From Bacteroidetes bacterium GWC2_46_850 (GTDB lineage: Bacteria > Bacteroidota > Bacteroidia > Bacteroidales > Dysgonomonadaceae): DNA of 64,000 bases. The stretch is from the NCBI GenBank assembly GCA_001768325.1, contig MENQ01000001.1:174276-238275 (forward strand), in the 5' to 3' direction. Positions 17,740-26,998 of this stretch are shown here, piece by piece. Position 1 is the stretch's first letter. Each line of letters opens with the position of its first letter. The position numbers were made by a program, and so were the translations under genes. Below the pieces are notes generated by a model, which saw nothing but the letters and a program-made list of their open reading frames with translations, was not told the origin of the DNA and did no database searches.

Positions 17740-19437
17740 TTAATTATATCCCGGATTCTGTTCCAAAGAGGCACCGTTATTTAACTGGATTTCCGTCAGA
17801 GGAATAGGAAGCAGCACGTTAAAATCCTGGAAACCGGTTATCACTTTATTATCCGGCGCCTGAGGCGTTTTGTCTCCATTTAATGCGATACGCTCTTTCA
17901 GTGTATTGGTACGCATTAAAGTCATTCTGCGATTCTCCTCTGCAATCAGCTCCCGAACACGTTCGTCGAGGATAAAATTGATGTTTATATGAGCAGCTGT
18001 AACCTTTCCGGCATCAGCGTTTCCGGAAGAGATACGATAACTTTTAAAGGCGCGGTTCCGCAGCACATTGATATCGTCTGCCGCACCCTGATTGTTTCCC
18101 TGTCGGAAACGGGCTTCCGCACGCAATAAGTAGGTTTCTCCCAGGCGCATTAACGGCCAGTCTTTCACCAGGGCATATCCGAAATCATCCGTAGGATCAT
18201 ACCCTCCCCATTTTGTCGGATGAGGATAGTTTACAGCCAAAGAGTCGCTTTTTGTTGGAATAACGGGATCACCGGTTCGTACGGTCACATTTCGTACCCC
18301 TTGGTTCAACCCTGTTCTGAAACCATTCTCATCAATACCAAAAGTATCTTCATAACCTGGGCGGTTATAATAGAGTTGGCGTCGGATGTTATAGTTGGAA
18401 TTTCTGATATCACCATTTTCAAACAAGCCGTATTTCACAAAGTTACTCAGACGTAAACGTCCGTTGCCTCGTCCGCCGAGGGAGTCGGCATTTATCATAC
18501 CTGCATATTTATGAAAGGCCGGAACCCAATTACGACGTTGTTGGGGATTATCAATCGTTCCGCCGTTCACATTACGATTATATTCCATCTGGAAAATCCA
18601 AATACCTTCGGTATTTCCCTGAGAACGGCGTTGGTTGCCCCAACGGAACATATCGGAATAATAATCGCCGCCTTCCGTTAGGAACTTACCGTAACGTTCT
18701 TCAATGAGTTTATAGTGTCCTTCGGTGATGATAGGTGTTACCGCATCTTCTGCCTTTTTGAAATATGAAGGATCACGCATCCCGATACGCAGGTAAGCTT
18801 CCCCGGCAAGCTGACGTGCTATGTCTTTATTGATACGGCTTTCAGTACGTGCTTGTCCTACTGCCGGCAGATTGGCGATAGCATAGGTAAGGTCGCTATC
18901 AATCAATTCGTCGATCTTTGCTATTTCTTCCCGCACATAATCGGTTTTGGGTACAGTGGTGGATTCGGTTACCAGAGGCACTTTCCCCCACAAGGTTACC
19001 AGCATATTGTAAGCATATGCGCGAAAGAACATCGCTTCACCCTTTTCTGCGGGATTTCCTTCCTCTCCCAATGCTGTGATAATCTGGTTAGAACTGTTAA
19101 TAATCTCATACAGCCTTTCCCATAGAAAGCTAACTCCGGCATTTTCAGCATTTAATTCCTGATAACGATAAAAAGGGACTTCCACACCCTGTGTATCTCC
19201 CGGTGAGCCAATATCGGTGCCCACCTGCCAACATCCTACAAAACCCTGATTGCCCGACCAACCCCAGATGGCCGCAAACTGACGGTGCAAACCGTTCAGC
19301 TTCGCATTCGTATCACTTACTTCCGGACCGTAATTGGAAAACATTTTTTCATCCAGAAAACTGTCGCTGCACGAAGATGCTCCCCAAACCAGAGAAAATG
19401 CAGCACATACGATTAAAAATATATGTTTAATCTTCAT
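17740..19437 (-). CDS. SusD/RagB-type lipoprotein 1
   Basis: A 565-residue SusD homologue, partner of the SusC1 gene ending 12 bp upstream. The signal ends WGASSC with Cys23 as lipidation site, then SDSFLDEKMFSNYGPEVSDTNAKLNGLHRQFAAIWG. The helical scaffold includes LGEEGNPAEKGEAMFFRAYAYNMLVTLWGKVPLV and the late motif DWPLMRLGETYLLRAEARFRQGNNQGAADDINVLRNRAF; NFILDERVRELIAEENRRMTLMRTNTL closes the family signature. It should bind the oligosaccharide delivered to SusC1. The fusion enzyme gene follows it, which suggests that this pair handles galactan-type fragments (inference). Confidence 0.95.
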   Translation of the reverse strand: MKIKHIFLIVCAAFSLVWGASSCSDSFLDEKMFSNYGPEVSDTNAKLNGLHRQFAAIWGWSGNQGFVGCWQVGTDIGSPGDTQGVEVPFYRYQELNAENAGVSFLWERLYEIINSSNQIITALGEEGNPAEKGEAMFFRAYAYNMLVTLWGKVPLVTESTTVPKTDYVREEIAKIDELIDSDLTYAIANLPAVGQARTESRINKDIARQLAGEAYLRIGMRDPSYFKKAEDAVTPIITEGHYKLIEERYGKFLTEGGDYYSDMFRWGNQRRSQGNTEGIWIFQMEYNRNVNGGTIDNPQQRRNWVPAFHKYAGMINADSLGGRGNGRLRLSNFVKYGLFENGDIRNSNYNIRRQLYYNRPGYEDTFGIDENGFRTGLNQGVRNVTVRTGDPVIPTKSDSLAVNYPHPTKWGGYDPTDDFGYALVKDWPLMRLGETYLLRAEARFRQGNNQGAADDINVLRNRAFKSYRISSGNADAGKVTAAHININFILDERVRELIAEENRRMTLMRTNTLKERIALNGDKTPQAPDNKVITGFQDFNVLLPIPLTEIQLNNGASLEQNPGYN

Positions 19438-19449
19438 TGTTTCACTTTT

Positions 19450-22400
19450 TTAAAATGTTATATTTAAACCGAATACAAAACTTTTTGTTGCAGGGTAATT
19501 ACTGCTGTCATATACCGTTTCGCCTCGAGTACCATCCCACGAGCTATAGCCACGACTGATCTGGCGCGATTCCGGATCCCATCCGATCCAATCGGTGAAG
19601 GTAAAGAGATTACGCCCGCTCACATACAACATCAATGCTTCCAATCCTGCTTTACGAATCGTATTTTGAGGAATGTTATAACTCAATGTTACATCTTTAA
19701 TTCGCGTGAAACTTGCATTACTTGGAAAACCATAACCATGTTTGTTTGAGTTCTTACGCAGTGAACGCCATTCGTTACTTTTGTTTTTCGGTGTCCAATA
19801 CCCTATTTCGGTAGCAGTATTACGACGCCCCATTTCATCACCGGCAATACCGATCAATGTATTATTTCTCTTCACGCCTTGTACAGTCTGCAAAAATACA
19901 CTAAAGGAGAAATCTCTGTAAGTGAATGTATTTGTCAGACCTCCTATCCATTTAGGAGTTGTTTGCCCTTGTACGGTACGGTCATAATCATTAATCTTTC
20001 CGTCAGGTACACCGTCGGGGCCACCAATGTCCGCCAGTTTTATATCACCTGCCTCCGCGATAGGATCCCAGTCCTCATGTAGTCCGGCAGCTATTTCATC
20101 TTCCTGCCAGATTCCGACTTTGGTATAGTCGTAAATAACTCCGATAGGATAGCCGATAAACCATCGGTTCCCCAGATCATCTTTTTTGTCACCGTAAAGA
20201 TCTTTGATCTCATTTTTATTCCAAGAGAATACCAGTGATGAATTCCAGGAGAAATCCCGTGTTGAAATGTTTCGTGAATTGATGGTCACTTCAACACCTG
20301 TATTTGCTGTTTCCCCCATATTGGTATAAACCGAGTTGTATCCGGAGATCTTCGGCAGGTTTCGTTTGAGTAACAGGTCATTGGTGGTGGAAAAATACAT
20401 GTCTACGTTGCCGTCGATGCGATTATTCCACAATCCGAAATCCAGGCCGACATTGAATGTGCGAGTTGTCTCCCAGGTCAGCTCATTATTACCCATATTT
20501 TCATTGGGCCACAGAGCTGCATTGCTGCCCCCGTTCATGGCCAGCATACCGCTTTCCAGTTTCACGCGCGATTGATATACTCCAATCGCCTCATTACCCG
20601 CTTTACCATAAGAAAGCCTTAATTTCAACGTATTTAAATAGTTGTTAGCCTGTTCCATGAAGTTCTCTCGTGCTATGTTCCATCCCAGGGCAACAGAGGG
20701 GAATACACCGTATTTGTTGTCGTCCCCGAATACTGAAGAACCGTCGCGGCGCACGGTAAAAGTAAACAAATACCGGCTATCGTACGAGTAATTAAGACGT
20801 CCCATTTGTGAGATGGTGGAATAAAGGTCGGTGTAAGAGGCTACTTTTTGTGTTTCGGCACTTCCTATGTTATGCCATCCAAGATCATCGGTCATGAATT
20901 TCTCAGCTTCAGATTTAGCATTCTGGTATTTTTTACGTGAAGCTGCATATAGTCCTGTAAGATCGAGATGATGTGATCCAAAATCGCGCGCATAAGTGAT
21001 GATGTTCTCAAGAGTATAACTTTGCGTTTCTTCATTCAAAATTTTGGCATAGCCACTGTTTCTGTTTACTGTTTTACCCTCGTACTCATTCGTTCGTTTA
21101 GGCATGTAAGCATATCCGCCGTTAAATTTATACTTCAAGCCTTGCAATGAATTCCATATTTTCCCAAAATCCATTTCGGCATATCCGTTAATATTCATAT
21201 TGAACTGCCTGCGTTCGGGATTTGTTGTCGTCCACATCAGAGGGTTCGTGAACAGCGTTTCACTGTACATCGGGTGAATGGTATAGCTTCCGTTTTCATT
21301 GTACATCTTGGCATAGGGACTCATCGCCTCAGCCATAAGAAAATTGGCGCGCCCTCCATCACGATTGTGAGAAACAAGATATGTGTTGGTTCCTACCGTC
21401 AGGTAATCGGTTACGTTCATATCTATATTGGTACGTACGGAATACCGTTTATAGTTAAACCCTTTCACAATCCCTTTTTGATCCGTATAATCGGCCGATA
21501 CGTAGTATTTTACATTTTCAGCTCCGCCCGATACATTTATATTATGATTCTGAATAATACCGGTCTGTGTAACGGCGTCAATCCAGTCGTTCGTCACACC
21601 GTTTTTGTAATTCTCCGATTCGTATTCATTCTTCACAAATCCGTCATAGAGTGTTTCACCGGGATTCTGCACTACATAATCTTTGTATCGCTGAAGGATT
21701 TGCACTCCGTCGCCAAATTGCAATCTGTTCGTAAAATCTTCGATTCCCAGATAGCCGTTATACCGGATTGTCGGTTTTCCTGTGGATCCTCTCTTGGTAG
21801 TGATAAGGATAACTCCGTTTGCACCGTTTGTTCCGTAAATAGCTGTAGCAGAGGCATCTTTAAGGATTTCCATGGATTCGATGTCATTCGGATTAATATC
21901 GTTCAATGTCCCTCCCGATTTACTGATAGGTACACCATCTACTACTACATAAGGACCGGAAGAAGCATTGATAGAGTTTTTTCCACGTATATACGCGTCG
22001 GGGGCATCACCCGGTATAGATGAGGTTTGTGTAATAGTGACTCCTGCAGCTGCTCCCTGTACAGCCTGCAACACATTTGTGACAGGGAGTTTCTCTAGTC
22101 GATCTTTCGAAACAGATGTTACAGAACCTGTAATATCAGACTTCTTCTGTACCCCATATCCTACTACCACCAACTCTTCAAGGGTTTTGGTTTCTTCCTC
22201 AAGGATAATCGTCAATGGTCGGTCTGTTGCAGTTACTTCCTGCGTTATATAACCAATATAGCTGATCTGAAGGATAGCCCCTTGCGAAACGTTCATGGTG
22301 AAATTGCCGTCTACATCGGTAACGGTTCCGTTGGTTGTGCCTTTCTCCAGTATACTTGCACCAACAACAGCTTCACCACTCACGTCGGATACGTTGCCCG

Positions 22401-22479
22401 TGACCCTGTTTTGTGCAAACGCCGCCATGCTGCATAAACACAAGGCGACACATGCGATAAATGTTTTTAATTTGTACAT
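19450..22479 (-). CDS. SusC-type TonB-dependent transporter 1
   Basis: 1009 residues starting MYKLKTFIACVALCLCSMAAFAQ, a signal peptide nearly the same as that of SusC3 (MYKLKTFITCIVISMCCIMTYAQ). Next come the carboxypeptidase-regulatory domain (NRVTGNVSDVSGEAVVGASI), the plug (LVVVGYGVQKKSDITGSVTSV, PYVVVDGVPIS, LKDASATAIYGTNGANGVILIT) and a barrel ending FVFGLNITF. The N-terminal ~100 residues match SusC3 closely and the leaders are related too, so the two genes look like paralogues by duplication. susD1 follows by 12 bp. No TAnnTTTG box was found in the 240 bp upstream, so expression probably comes by read-through from the SusC2 operon. Confidence 0.95.
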   Translation of the reverse strand: MYKLKTFIACVALCLCSMAAFAQNRVTGNVSDVSGEAVVGASILEKGTTNGTVTDVDGNFTMNVSQGAILQISYIGYITQEVTATDRPLTIILEEETKTLEELVVVGYGVQKKSDITGSVTSVSKDRLEKLPVTNVLQAVQGAAAGVTITQTSSIPGDAPDAYIRGKNSINASSGPYVVVDGVPISKSGGTLNDINPNDIESMEILKDASATAIYGTNGANGVILITTKRGSTGKPTIRYNGYLGIEDFTNRLQFGDGVQILQRYKDYVVQNPGETLYDGFVKNEYESENYKNGVTNDWIDAVTQTGIIQNHNINVSGGAENVKYYVSADYTDQKGIVKGFNYKRYSVRTNIDMNVTDYLTVGTNTYLVSHNRDGGRANFLMAEAMSPYAKMYNENGSYTIHPMYSETLFTNPLMWTTTNPERRQFNMNINGYAEMDFGKIWNSLQGLKYKFNGGYAYMPKRTNEYEGKTVNRNSGYAKILNEETQSYTLENIITYARDFGSHHLDLTGLYAASRKKYQNAKSEAEKFMTDDLGWHNIGSAETQKVASYTDLYSTISQMGRLNYSYDSRYLFTFTVRRDGSSVFGDDNKYGVFPSVALGWNIARENFMEQANNYLNTLKLRLSYGKAGNEAIGVYQSRVKLESGMLAMNGGSNAALWPNENMGNNELTWETTRTFNVGLDFGLWNNRIDGNVDMYFSTTNDLLLKRNLPKISGYNSVYTNMGETANTGVEVTINSRNISTRDFSWNSSLVFSWNKNEIKDLYGDKKDDLGNRWFIGYPIGVIYDYTKVGIWQEDEIAAGLHEDWDPIAEAGDIKLADIGGPDGVPDGKINDYDRTVQGQTTPKWIGGLTNTFTYRDFSFSVFLQTVQGVKRNNTLIGIAGDEMGRRNTATEIGYWTPKNKSNEWRSLRKNSNKHGYGFPSNASFTRIKDVTLSYNIPQNTIRKAGLEALMLYVSGRNLFTFTDWIGWDPESRQISRGYSSWDGTRGETVYDSSNYPATKSFVFGLNITF

Positions 22480-22545
22480 AGATTAATTAATAATTTAAAA
22501 TGATATTCTATTAGATTTTGGGATTTCTTTAGCATAAATAAATTT

Positions 22546-22584
22546 CTATCTTCCTCTTCTTGAGCGATTCAGGTTTTTATTCAT
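22546..22584 (-). CDS. Short upstream ORF 2 in the SusC1 leader (12 codons, Arg-rich)
   Basis: Reads MNKNLNRSRRGR and stop. Its ATG lies in TGCCTATGAA, preceded by AAATAAATA, the same context as uORF 1 and the uORF before SusC3. It lies 66 bp upstream of the susC1 start. The shared start context and small size suggest a leader peptide; translation is not proven. Confidence 0.35.
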   Translation of the reverse strand: MNKNLNRSRRGR

Positions 22585-22618
22585 AGGCAGTATTTATTTA
22601 ATTGGATTGTCTCTGTAA

Positions 22619-22660
22619 TCATTTTTCATTGGTAACCTCGGGAATTTTTTTTGTTTTCAT
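22619..22660 (-). CDS. Short upstream ORF 1 in the SusC1 leader (13 codons)
   Basis: Reads MKTKKIPEVTNEK and stop, with the start context TGCCTATGAA. The surrounding sequence is similar to the SusC3 leader, including GACAATCCAATTAAA after the stop and ATTGCC before the start. It corresponds to the SusC3 uORF at 35921-35956. It may be a regulatory leader peptide or only conserved RNA leader sequence. Confidence 0.35.
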   Translation of the reverse strand: MKTKKIPEVTNEK

Positions 22661-22672
22661 AGGCAATATTTA

Positions 22673-22708
22673 TTTCTACCGGGTGTTCCAGAGAAAACCC
22701 GGTAGAAA
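22673..22708 (-). repeat. Intercistronic hairpin after the discoidin-like lipoprotein gene
   Basis: Perfect 12-bp stem TTTCTACCGGGT (22673-22684) with ACCCGGTAGAAA (22697-22708) and a 12-nt loop, beginning 11 bp after the stop of the gene at 22720. The following leftward sequence is AAATAAATATTG, not a T-tract, so termination would be partial at best. The rest of the 240-bp gap (22480-22719) is the SusC1 leader with its two uORFs. Confidence 0.55.
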
Positions 22709-22719
22709 AAATCATATGA

Positions 22720-23838
22720 TTAATTCCCGTACACATAAACCTCTGCCACATTGGTGAACGGATCTCTGTTGCTGTCAGGAAGATAGATCTTCATATACCT
22801 GCCACTGCTTCCCGGAGTCACATCAACTCTCAATTTATCACCGGTGGTGTATTGACCTTCACCAGCCAGCACCCATTCAAGTGATTCGGGATCGGGATCA
22901 TTACTTAAAAAGATCTGAACAGTTTTGGTATCCGTGCTGTTCTTCCTTCTGTAAACCTCCATAAAGGCGATTGTCTTGGTGCTTTGCATATCGATAATTG
23001 CCCAGTGAGGTAACGGTATATTTGGTCCCCACTGAGAATGCCAGTAGTTGTTCAGATTATTATCAATAATGGTATGCATTCCACCGCCATCACTTGCCTT
23101 CTCATCAGAAACCTGTAACACCTCCCACTCATCCTTGTTGTACTGATAGATAGATGGGAACGGGTCGGGATGTTTCACCCATTCCGTATAAAATGTATCG
23201 ATTGCCTGTTCTTCGGGAATATAAAGTGATCTATGCTCAAATTCGCTTCCGGCTTTTACATCAACTGCTATGTTATACTTTCCGGCCTCCATAAAGGCGA
23301 TACCAGTACTTCCATCACTTTTCATAATATACCTGATCTCATTTCCTATCAAGCCCTCGGCGGCCGTAAACCATTCAATCATACCCTCCTTATCGGTGAG
23401 ACTGATTGATTTGATGCGTCTCGGTATTAAAGTTGATAGATAGATATCACTGTAGGAAGAGCCGAAGTTTGTAATAGTCAGGGAACGATGTCCGAAGTTA
23501 TCGATTGAATAGACATCAAATGTATAGGATTTTTCGGGCAGGTTGTCTATAATCACATCAATGCTGTCCATTTCATTATTGAATGTAACAGGAATGGAGA
23601 TAGAGTCCAAACCGCTGTTCCAACGCACAATCAGTTTATCAATATTCACTCCGTTGTAAACCCATCCCTTGAACATAACCCGGTTTCTTCCGGCAATAAA
23701 GGCGACAGAGTCTGGTTTAGGAGCATAAATAATCTCTCCTCCCTCAAGATATTCCTGGTGAATATCCATAAAATCTTCACATGATTCTATGGAAATAAGG
23801 AAAAGAAAAAATGCCAGTATTTTAACTATAATTTTCAT
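22720..23838 (-). CDS. Surface lipoprotein with DUF4998-like N-terminus and discoidin (F5/8 type C) domain
   Basis: 372 residues; the signal ends SIESC (Cys20). The first half (~40-220) has repeated Fn3-like strands of the kind seen in DUF4998 proteins: GRNRVMFKGWVYNGVNIDKLIVRWN, then IDNLPEKSYTFDVYSIDNFGHRS. The last ~140 residues are a discoidin fold: ASDGGGMHTIIDNNLNNYWHSQWGP, PHWAIIDMQSTKTIAFMEVYRR, then GRYMKIYLPDSNRDPFTNVAEVYVYG. Discoidin modules bind sugars. The position after SusC2-SusD2 and its sister lipoprotein suggests a surface glycan-binding protein, functionally like SusE/SusF. No catalytic motif was seen. Confidence 0.8.
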   Translation of the reverse strand: MKIIVKILAFFLFLISIESCEDFMDIHQEYLEGGEIIYAPKPDSVAFIAGRNRVMFKGWVYNGVNIDKLIVRWNSGLDSISIPVTFNNEMDSIDVIIDNLPEKSYTFDVYSIDNFGHRSLTITNFGSSYSDIYLSTLIPRRIKSISLTDKEGMIEWFTAAEGLIGNEIRYIMKSDGSTGIAFMEAGKYNIAVDVKAGSEFEHRSLYIPEEQAIDTFYTEWVKHPDPFPSIYQYNKDEWEVLQVSDEKASDGGGMHTIIDNNLNNYWHSQWGPNIPLPHWAIIDMQSTKTIAFMEVYRRKNSTDTKTVQIFLSNDPDPESLEWVLAGEGQYTTGDKLRVDVTPGSSGRYMKIYLPDSNRDPFTNVAEVYVYGN

Positions 23839-23859
23839 TATTATTCCTTTTTTAAATTA

Positions 23860-25044
23860 TTATTCATTTACAACCTCTCCATAAATGTCCACTTCTGCCG
23901 GATGAGTGAATGTAGTACCCTCCCAGGTATTGTGAATAACAATACGTATATAACGCAGAGGCTCCTGATTCAACTCAAACACAAATTCATGTCCCTCTTC
24001 TGCTGCTGCCATATCTTCATCGGTTACAGTACCGGTGGGAGACCCTGAAGGCTTGATCACTTCTGAATCCATAATTTTTATCCACTCACTCCAGTCACCG
24101 TTTTGCGATGGTTTATTTACTGAACCGTATATACTTATTTTTTTGGGATTACCCCAGTTATAGAAAGTATTTGAAAATTTTCTTTGGAATAAAACTACAC
24201 GGCTGATTTTGGCTATTTCACCCAAATCGATGGTAAAAGGTGCCGGAAGCGATGAGTTGGGTGAATGGCCAAAATTATCATAATCATCATCAATCAGATG
24301 GCTGTCAACACCTTCCCAGTTGGTGAAATTGGCATCATTTCCCAATTTCATGATAGTCATCTTTGTCTTATCCAGCTTCTCTTCAAACATTGGTATAATG
24401 GTGCCCTCAGAGGGGTAGATGGTATCCGTCGAATTGTTCCAGTAATCCCGTATTATAGTTGCAAATAATCTTGGCGAAGGCTCATACCCTCTTAAACTGT
24501 AGCGGCTCGTATCAGCCTCTGAGGTGATTATTCTCATGGTCTGCATCCGCCCAAGTGAATCCTGTGTCAGGAACTCAAAATTCAATGGTGCCTTTTCTTC
24601 ATTAATCCAGTTAAATTGAGCACCTCCGAAGTCACTGATAATACGAACCGTTTTGGATACCTTGGACAATGGCGATTCCAAAGGAGTAAAGGAAACGCTT
24701 ACCGGATCGGATAGTTCTTCAGCCCTGTTAAAGGTGTAGATTTTTACTTCGTGACTCATTGTATCGTTGAATCCAAGCACCTCCAGCTTGTTCTCGTAGA
24801 ATGACGCCATCGCTTCGTAAGACGCTCCGTTAGATAATGTATATTTTCCCTTTACTCCCAGAATATCCTCCACATTGGGAATGCGGTAATAGATAACGGC
24901 ACCTCCAGGCACTACCTCCACTTGTACATCTGTCACTTTTTGCGGTTTTCCCTTACTCTCGGTAATGGGCAGCAATTGTTTCTCTTCACAGGAGAGTGAA
25001 AACAGAAACAGGAGTGTCATAAGCAATAAACTATAATTTCTCAT
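23860..25044 (-). CDS. Surface lipoprotein, DUF4959/DUF5000-like with C-terminal discoidin-type domain
   Basis: ATG 25044 is chosen (MRNYSLLLMTLLFLFSLSC, Cys19 lipidated); the longer frame would start with TTG at 25053. The N-terminal ~100 residues (KVTDVQVEVVPGGAVIYYRIPNVEDILGVKGKY) match the DUF4959-type Fn3-like domain found beside SusD genes. A middle Ig-like part follows, then a C-terminal discoidin-like domain: HLIDDDYDNFGHSPN, PFTIDLGEIAKISRVVLFQRK, then LRYIRIVIHNTWEGTTFTHPAEVDIYGE. It lies 22 bp after susD2 and 21 bp before the second lipoprotein gene, in one operon. Likely role: glycan capture at the surface. Family names are from pattern memory, not a search. Confidence 0.8.
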   Translation of the reverse strand: MRNYSLLLMTLLFLFSLSCEEKQLLPITESKGKPQKVTDVQVEVVPGGAVIYYRIPNVEDILGVKGKYTLSNGASYEAMASFYENKLEVLGFNDTMSHEVKIYTFNRAEELSDPVSVSFTPLESPLSKVSKTVRIISDFGGAQFNWINEEKAPLNFEFLTQDSLGRMQTMRIITSEADTSRYSLRGYEPSPRLFATIIRDYWNNSTDTIYPSEGTIIPMFEEKLDKTKMTIMKLGNDANFTNWEGVDSHLIDDDYDNFGHSPNSSLPAPFTIDLGEIAKISRVVLFQRKFSNTFYNWGNPKKISIYGSVNKPSQNGDWSEWIKIMDSEVIKPSGSPTGTVTDEDMAAAEEGHEFVFELNQEPLRYIRIVIHNTWEGTTFTHPAEVDIYGEVVNE

Positions 25045-25066
25045 AATCTTCAATATTAATTCTTTT

Positions 25067-26995
25067 TTACCAACCGGGATTCTGTTTCAGTTGCGGATTC
25101 CTTGTCAAATCACTCTCAGGTATGGGTGCGAAATAATCCCTGTAGGTGAATTTTTGCTGGTATATGGTGGTCACTGTATAATAATCCTGCAATCCAGTTG
25201 CGTTTACGTTCCAACCCTGAATAGGTCTGTTTTGTTCTTTAAGCGCTGTTTTCCAACGGTGACTGTCCCAATAGTATACTCCCTCACAAGCAAGCTCAAT
25301 CTTACGTTCGCGTTGGATGATTTCACGCATTCCCGCTTTTGTTTTTGGCTTATCGGGTTGATTGGAATAGTTCTCCCAGCTTTCAACCACTCCCTTTAAT
25401 CCTGCACGCTCCCTTATCAGGTCGACATACTGATAAACTTCGGCATCGGGTGACTCCTTCATTTCATTGAGTGCCTCGGCATAGAAGAGGATCAGATCAG
25501 CATACCGCATATCCGGGAAAGGGTAGGTCTCATAGGTTACACTGTTGGGATCACGGAACATCGTGTTAATTGATACCAGTTTCTTAGGCCAATATCCTGT
25601 GGCATTGTAATCTCCCGGCTGGAAAACAGATGAATATTCTCCAAAACGATTCCTTGGGTACAGCGCCTCGGCATCGTTGTCCGGAAAATTTTTATAGGAG
25701 TTCCCATACCATTTTCCTCTGTCAAAACCCAATGTGGAATAGTATCTCGGCTCTCTTTGGAAATTAAGTACCGCAGTCTGTTCTCCTTGGTGAATATAAT
25801 ACTTATGTGCTTCGTCACCAACACGTAGATTATACCTGGTGGAATAGGGATACTCCAGATCTTCATCAATAGGAACACCATTTTCAGAATAAAACAATTC
25901 TACTGTTGAGAGAGGAAGACTCATTTTTCCTGATGATGAAGAGGATGTACCCTGTTCCAGACGCGGAAGACATGGACTTTGCAAACCTGAGTTCACCGGA
26001 TAAGAGGAGTTCCCCCATACAATCTCAGGATTCCATCGCTCAGAGACAATGCTTCTCAGGGTATTCACCAAATAGGTAGTGTCAGACATAGCTTTCGTCG
26101 CGACATAGTCTGATGTATCATAGAGACGAATTCCGGCGGCGGTACACACATCTATCGCATCCTTACATGCTTCGGCAGCGTTCTGCCATCGTGTAGCATC
26201 GTAGGTCTGATTGAAAAATGGCTCTCCGTTTTGATCAAGGAAATCATTGTAATCTGTGTTTCCGTTGTACAGTGGGCTGGCCCAATATACAAGGACTTTA
26301 GCCTTTAACATATGTGCTGCCGGCTCAGTAAATCGCCCAAGCTCGGTAGTACGGTTCTCAATAGCCTGTGGAAGGGCTCCGCTCTCTATCACCTCATCAA
26401 TCAACGCTACTATATAGGCAAAACCATCATCAATTTTTTCCCTGTATACGCGTACTCCTTCCGTTGATTCATTGATCGGTGTATTTTCTTTTAATGGAGC
26501 AATGGGTCCGTAATATGAAATCAGATAAAAGTGCATATAGGCTTTAATCAGCTTTACCTCCGCTTTCATTCGTTCTTTCTCGTATCTGTTGAGATCTTCC
26601 ACTCCGTCCACATTTTCGAGAAAGGTGTTGCATTCACGAATGCCGGCATAGAGAGACCGAATCATAGTTCCTGTACCGCCCCAATAGTTGATAAGTGCAG
26701 AGGTTGGACTATCTTCACCCAGTCCGAATCTCATTCCTCCCTGCGTTCTGTTTTCCTTATTGAACACCATCTCCATGGCTCCGAAGATACCAGGGTTCTC
26801 ATTCCAGCCGGCCGACTTAGGCATTCCCCAATAGCAGGTTGCCAAGTATTGCTCCGTTGTATAACGGTCTGAGAAAGCATGATCTATCGTTGCAACGTTA
26901 TCAGGGACTACATCCAGGTAATTGCACGAAGAAGCTGCGAAAACCGTTATAAGGAGACTGACTATAATCTTATTAATAGATTTCATCATTTTCAT
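25067..26995 (-). CDS. SusD/RagB-type lipoprotein 2
   Basis: 642 residues, signal ending FAASSC (Cys24) then NYLDVVPDNVATIDHAFSDRYTTEQYLATCYWGMP. It has the helical core (ERMKAEVKLIKAYMHFYLISYYGPIAPL) and the C-terminal family motifs: PFPDMRYADLILFYAEALNEMKESPDAEVYQYVDLIRERAG, then IIQRERKIELACEGVYYWDSHRW. The end, DLTRNPQLKQNPGW, is typical of SusD. It starts 3 bp after the susC2 stop, so translation of the pair is probably coupled. Two glycan-binding lipoproteins follow in the same operon. Confidence 0.95.
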   Translation of the reverse strand: MKMMKSINKIIVSLLITVFAASSCNYLDVVPDNVATIDHAFSDRYTTEQYLATCYWGMPKSAGWNENPGIFGAMEMVFNKENRTQGGMRFGLGEDSPTSALINYWGGTGTMIRSLYAGIRECNTFLENVDGVEDLNRYEKERMKAEVKLIKAYMHFYLISYYGPIAPLKENTPINESTEGVRVYREKIDDGFAYIVALIDEVIESGALPQAIENRTTELGRFTEPAAHMLKAKVLVYWASPLYNGNTDYNDFLDQNGEPFFNQTYDATRWQNAAEACKDAIDVCTAAGIRLYDTSDYVATKAMSDTTYLVNTLRSIVSERWNPEIVWGNSSYPVNSGLQSPCLPRLEQGTSSSSSGKMSLPLSTVELFYSENGVPIDEDLEYPYSTRYNLRVGDEAHKYYIHQGEQTAVLNFQREPRYYSTLGFDRGKWYGNSYKNFPDNDAEALYPRNRFGEYSSVFQPGDYNATGYWPKKLVSINTMFRDPNSVTYETYPFPDMRYADLILFYAEALNEMKESPDAEVYQYVDLIRERAGLKGVVESWENYSNQPDKPKTKAGMREIIQRERKIELACEGVYYWDSHRWKTALKEQNRPIQGWNVNATGLQDYYTVTTIYQQKFTYRDYFAPIPESDLTRNPQLKQNPGW

Positions 26996-26998
26996 TTA

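Noticed and set aside
21274..22023. Long open frame (249 codons) antisense to susC1
   Set aside because: It lies wholly inside a convincing SusC coding region, has no signal or motif, and reads as the complement of plug and barrel sequence.
22673..22708. Hairpin after the discoidin-like gene as a true terminator
   Set aside because: No T-run follows in the transcribed direction, and susC1 lacks a visible promoter of its own, so full termination is unlikely.
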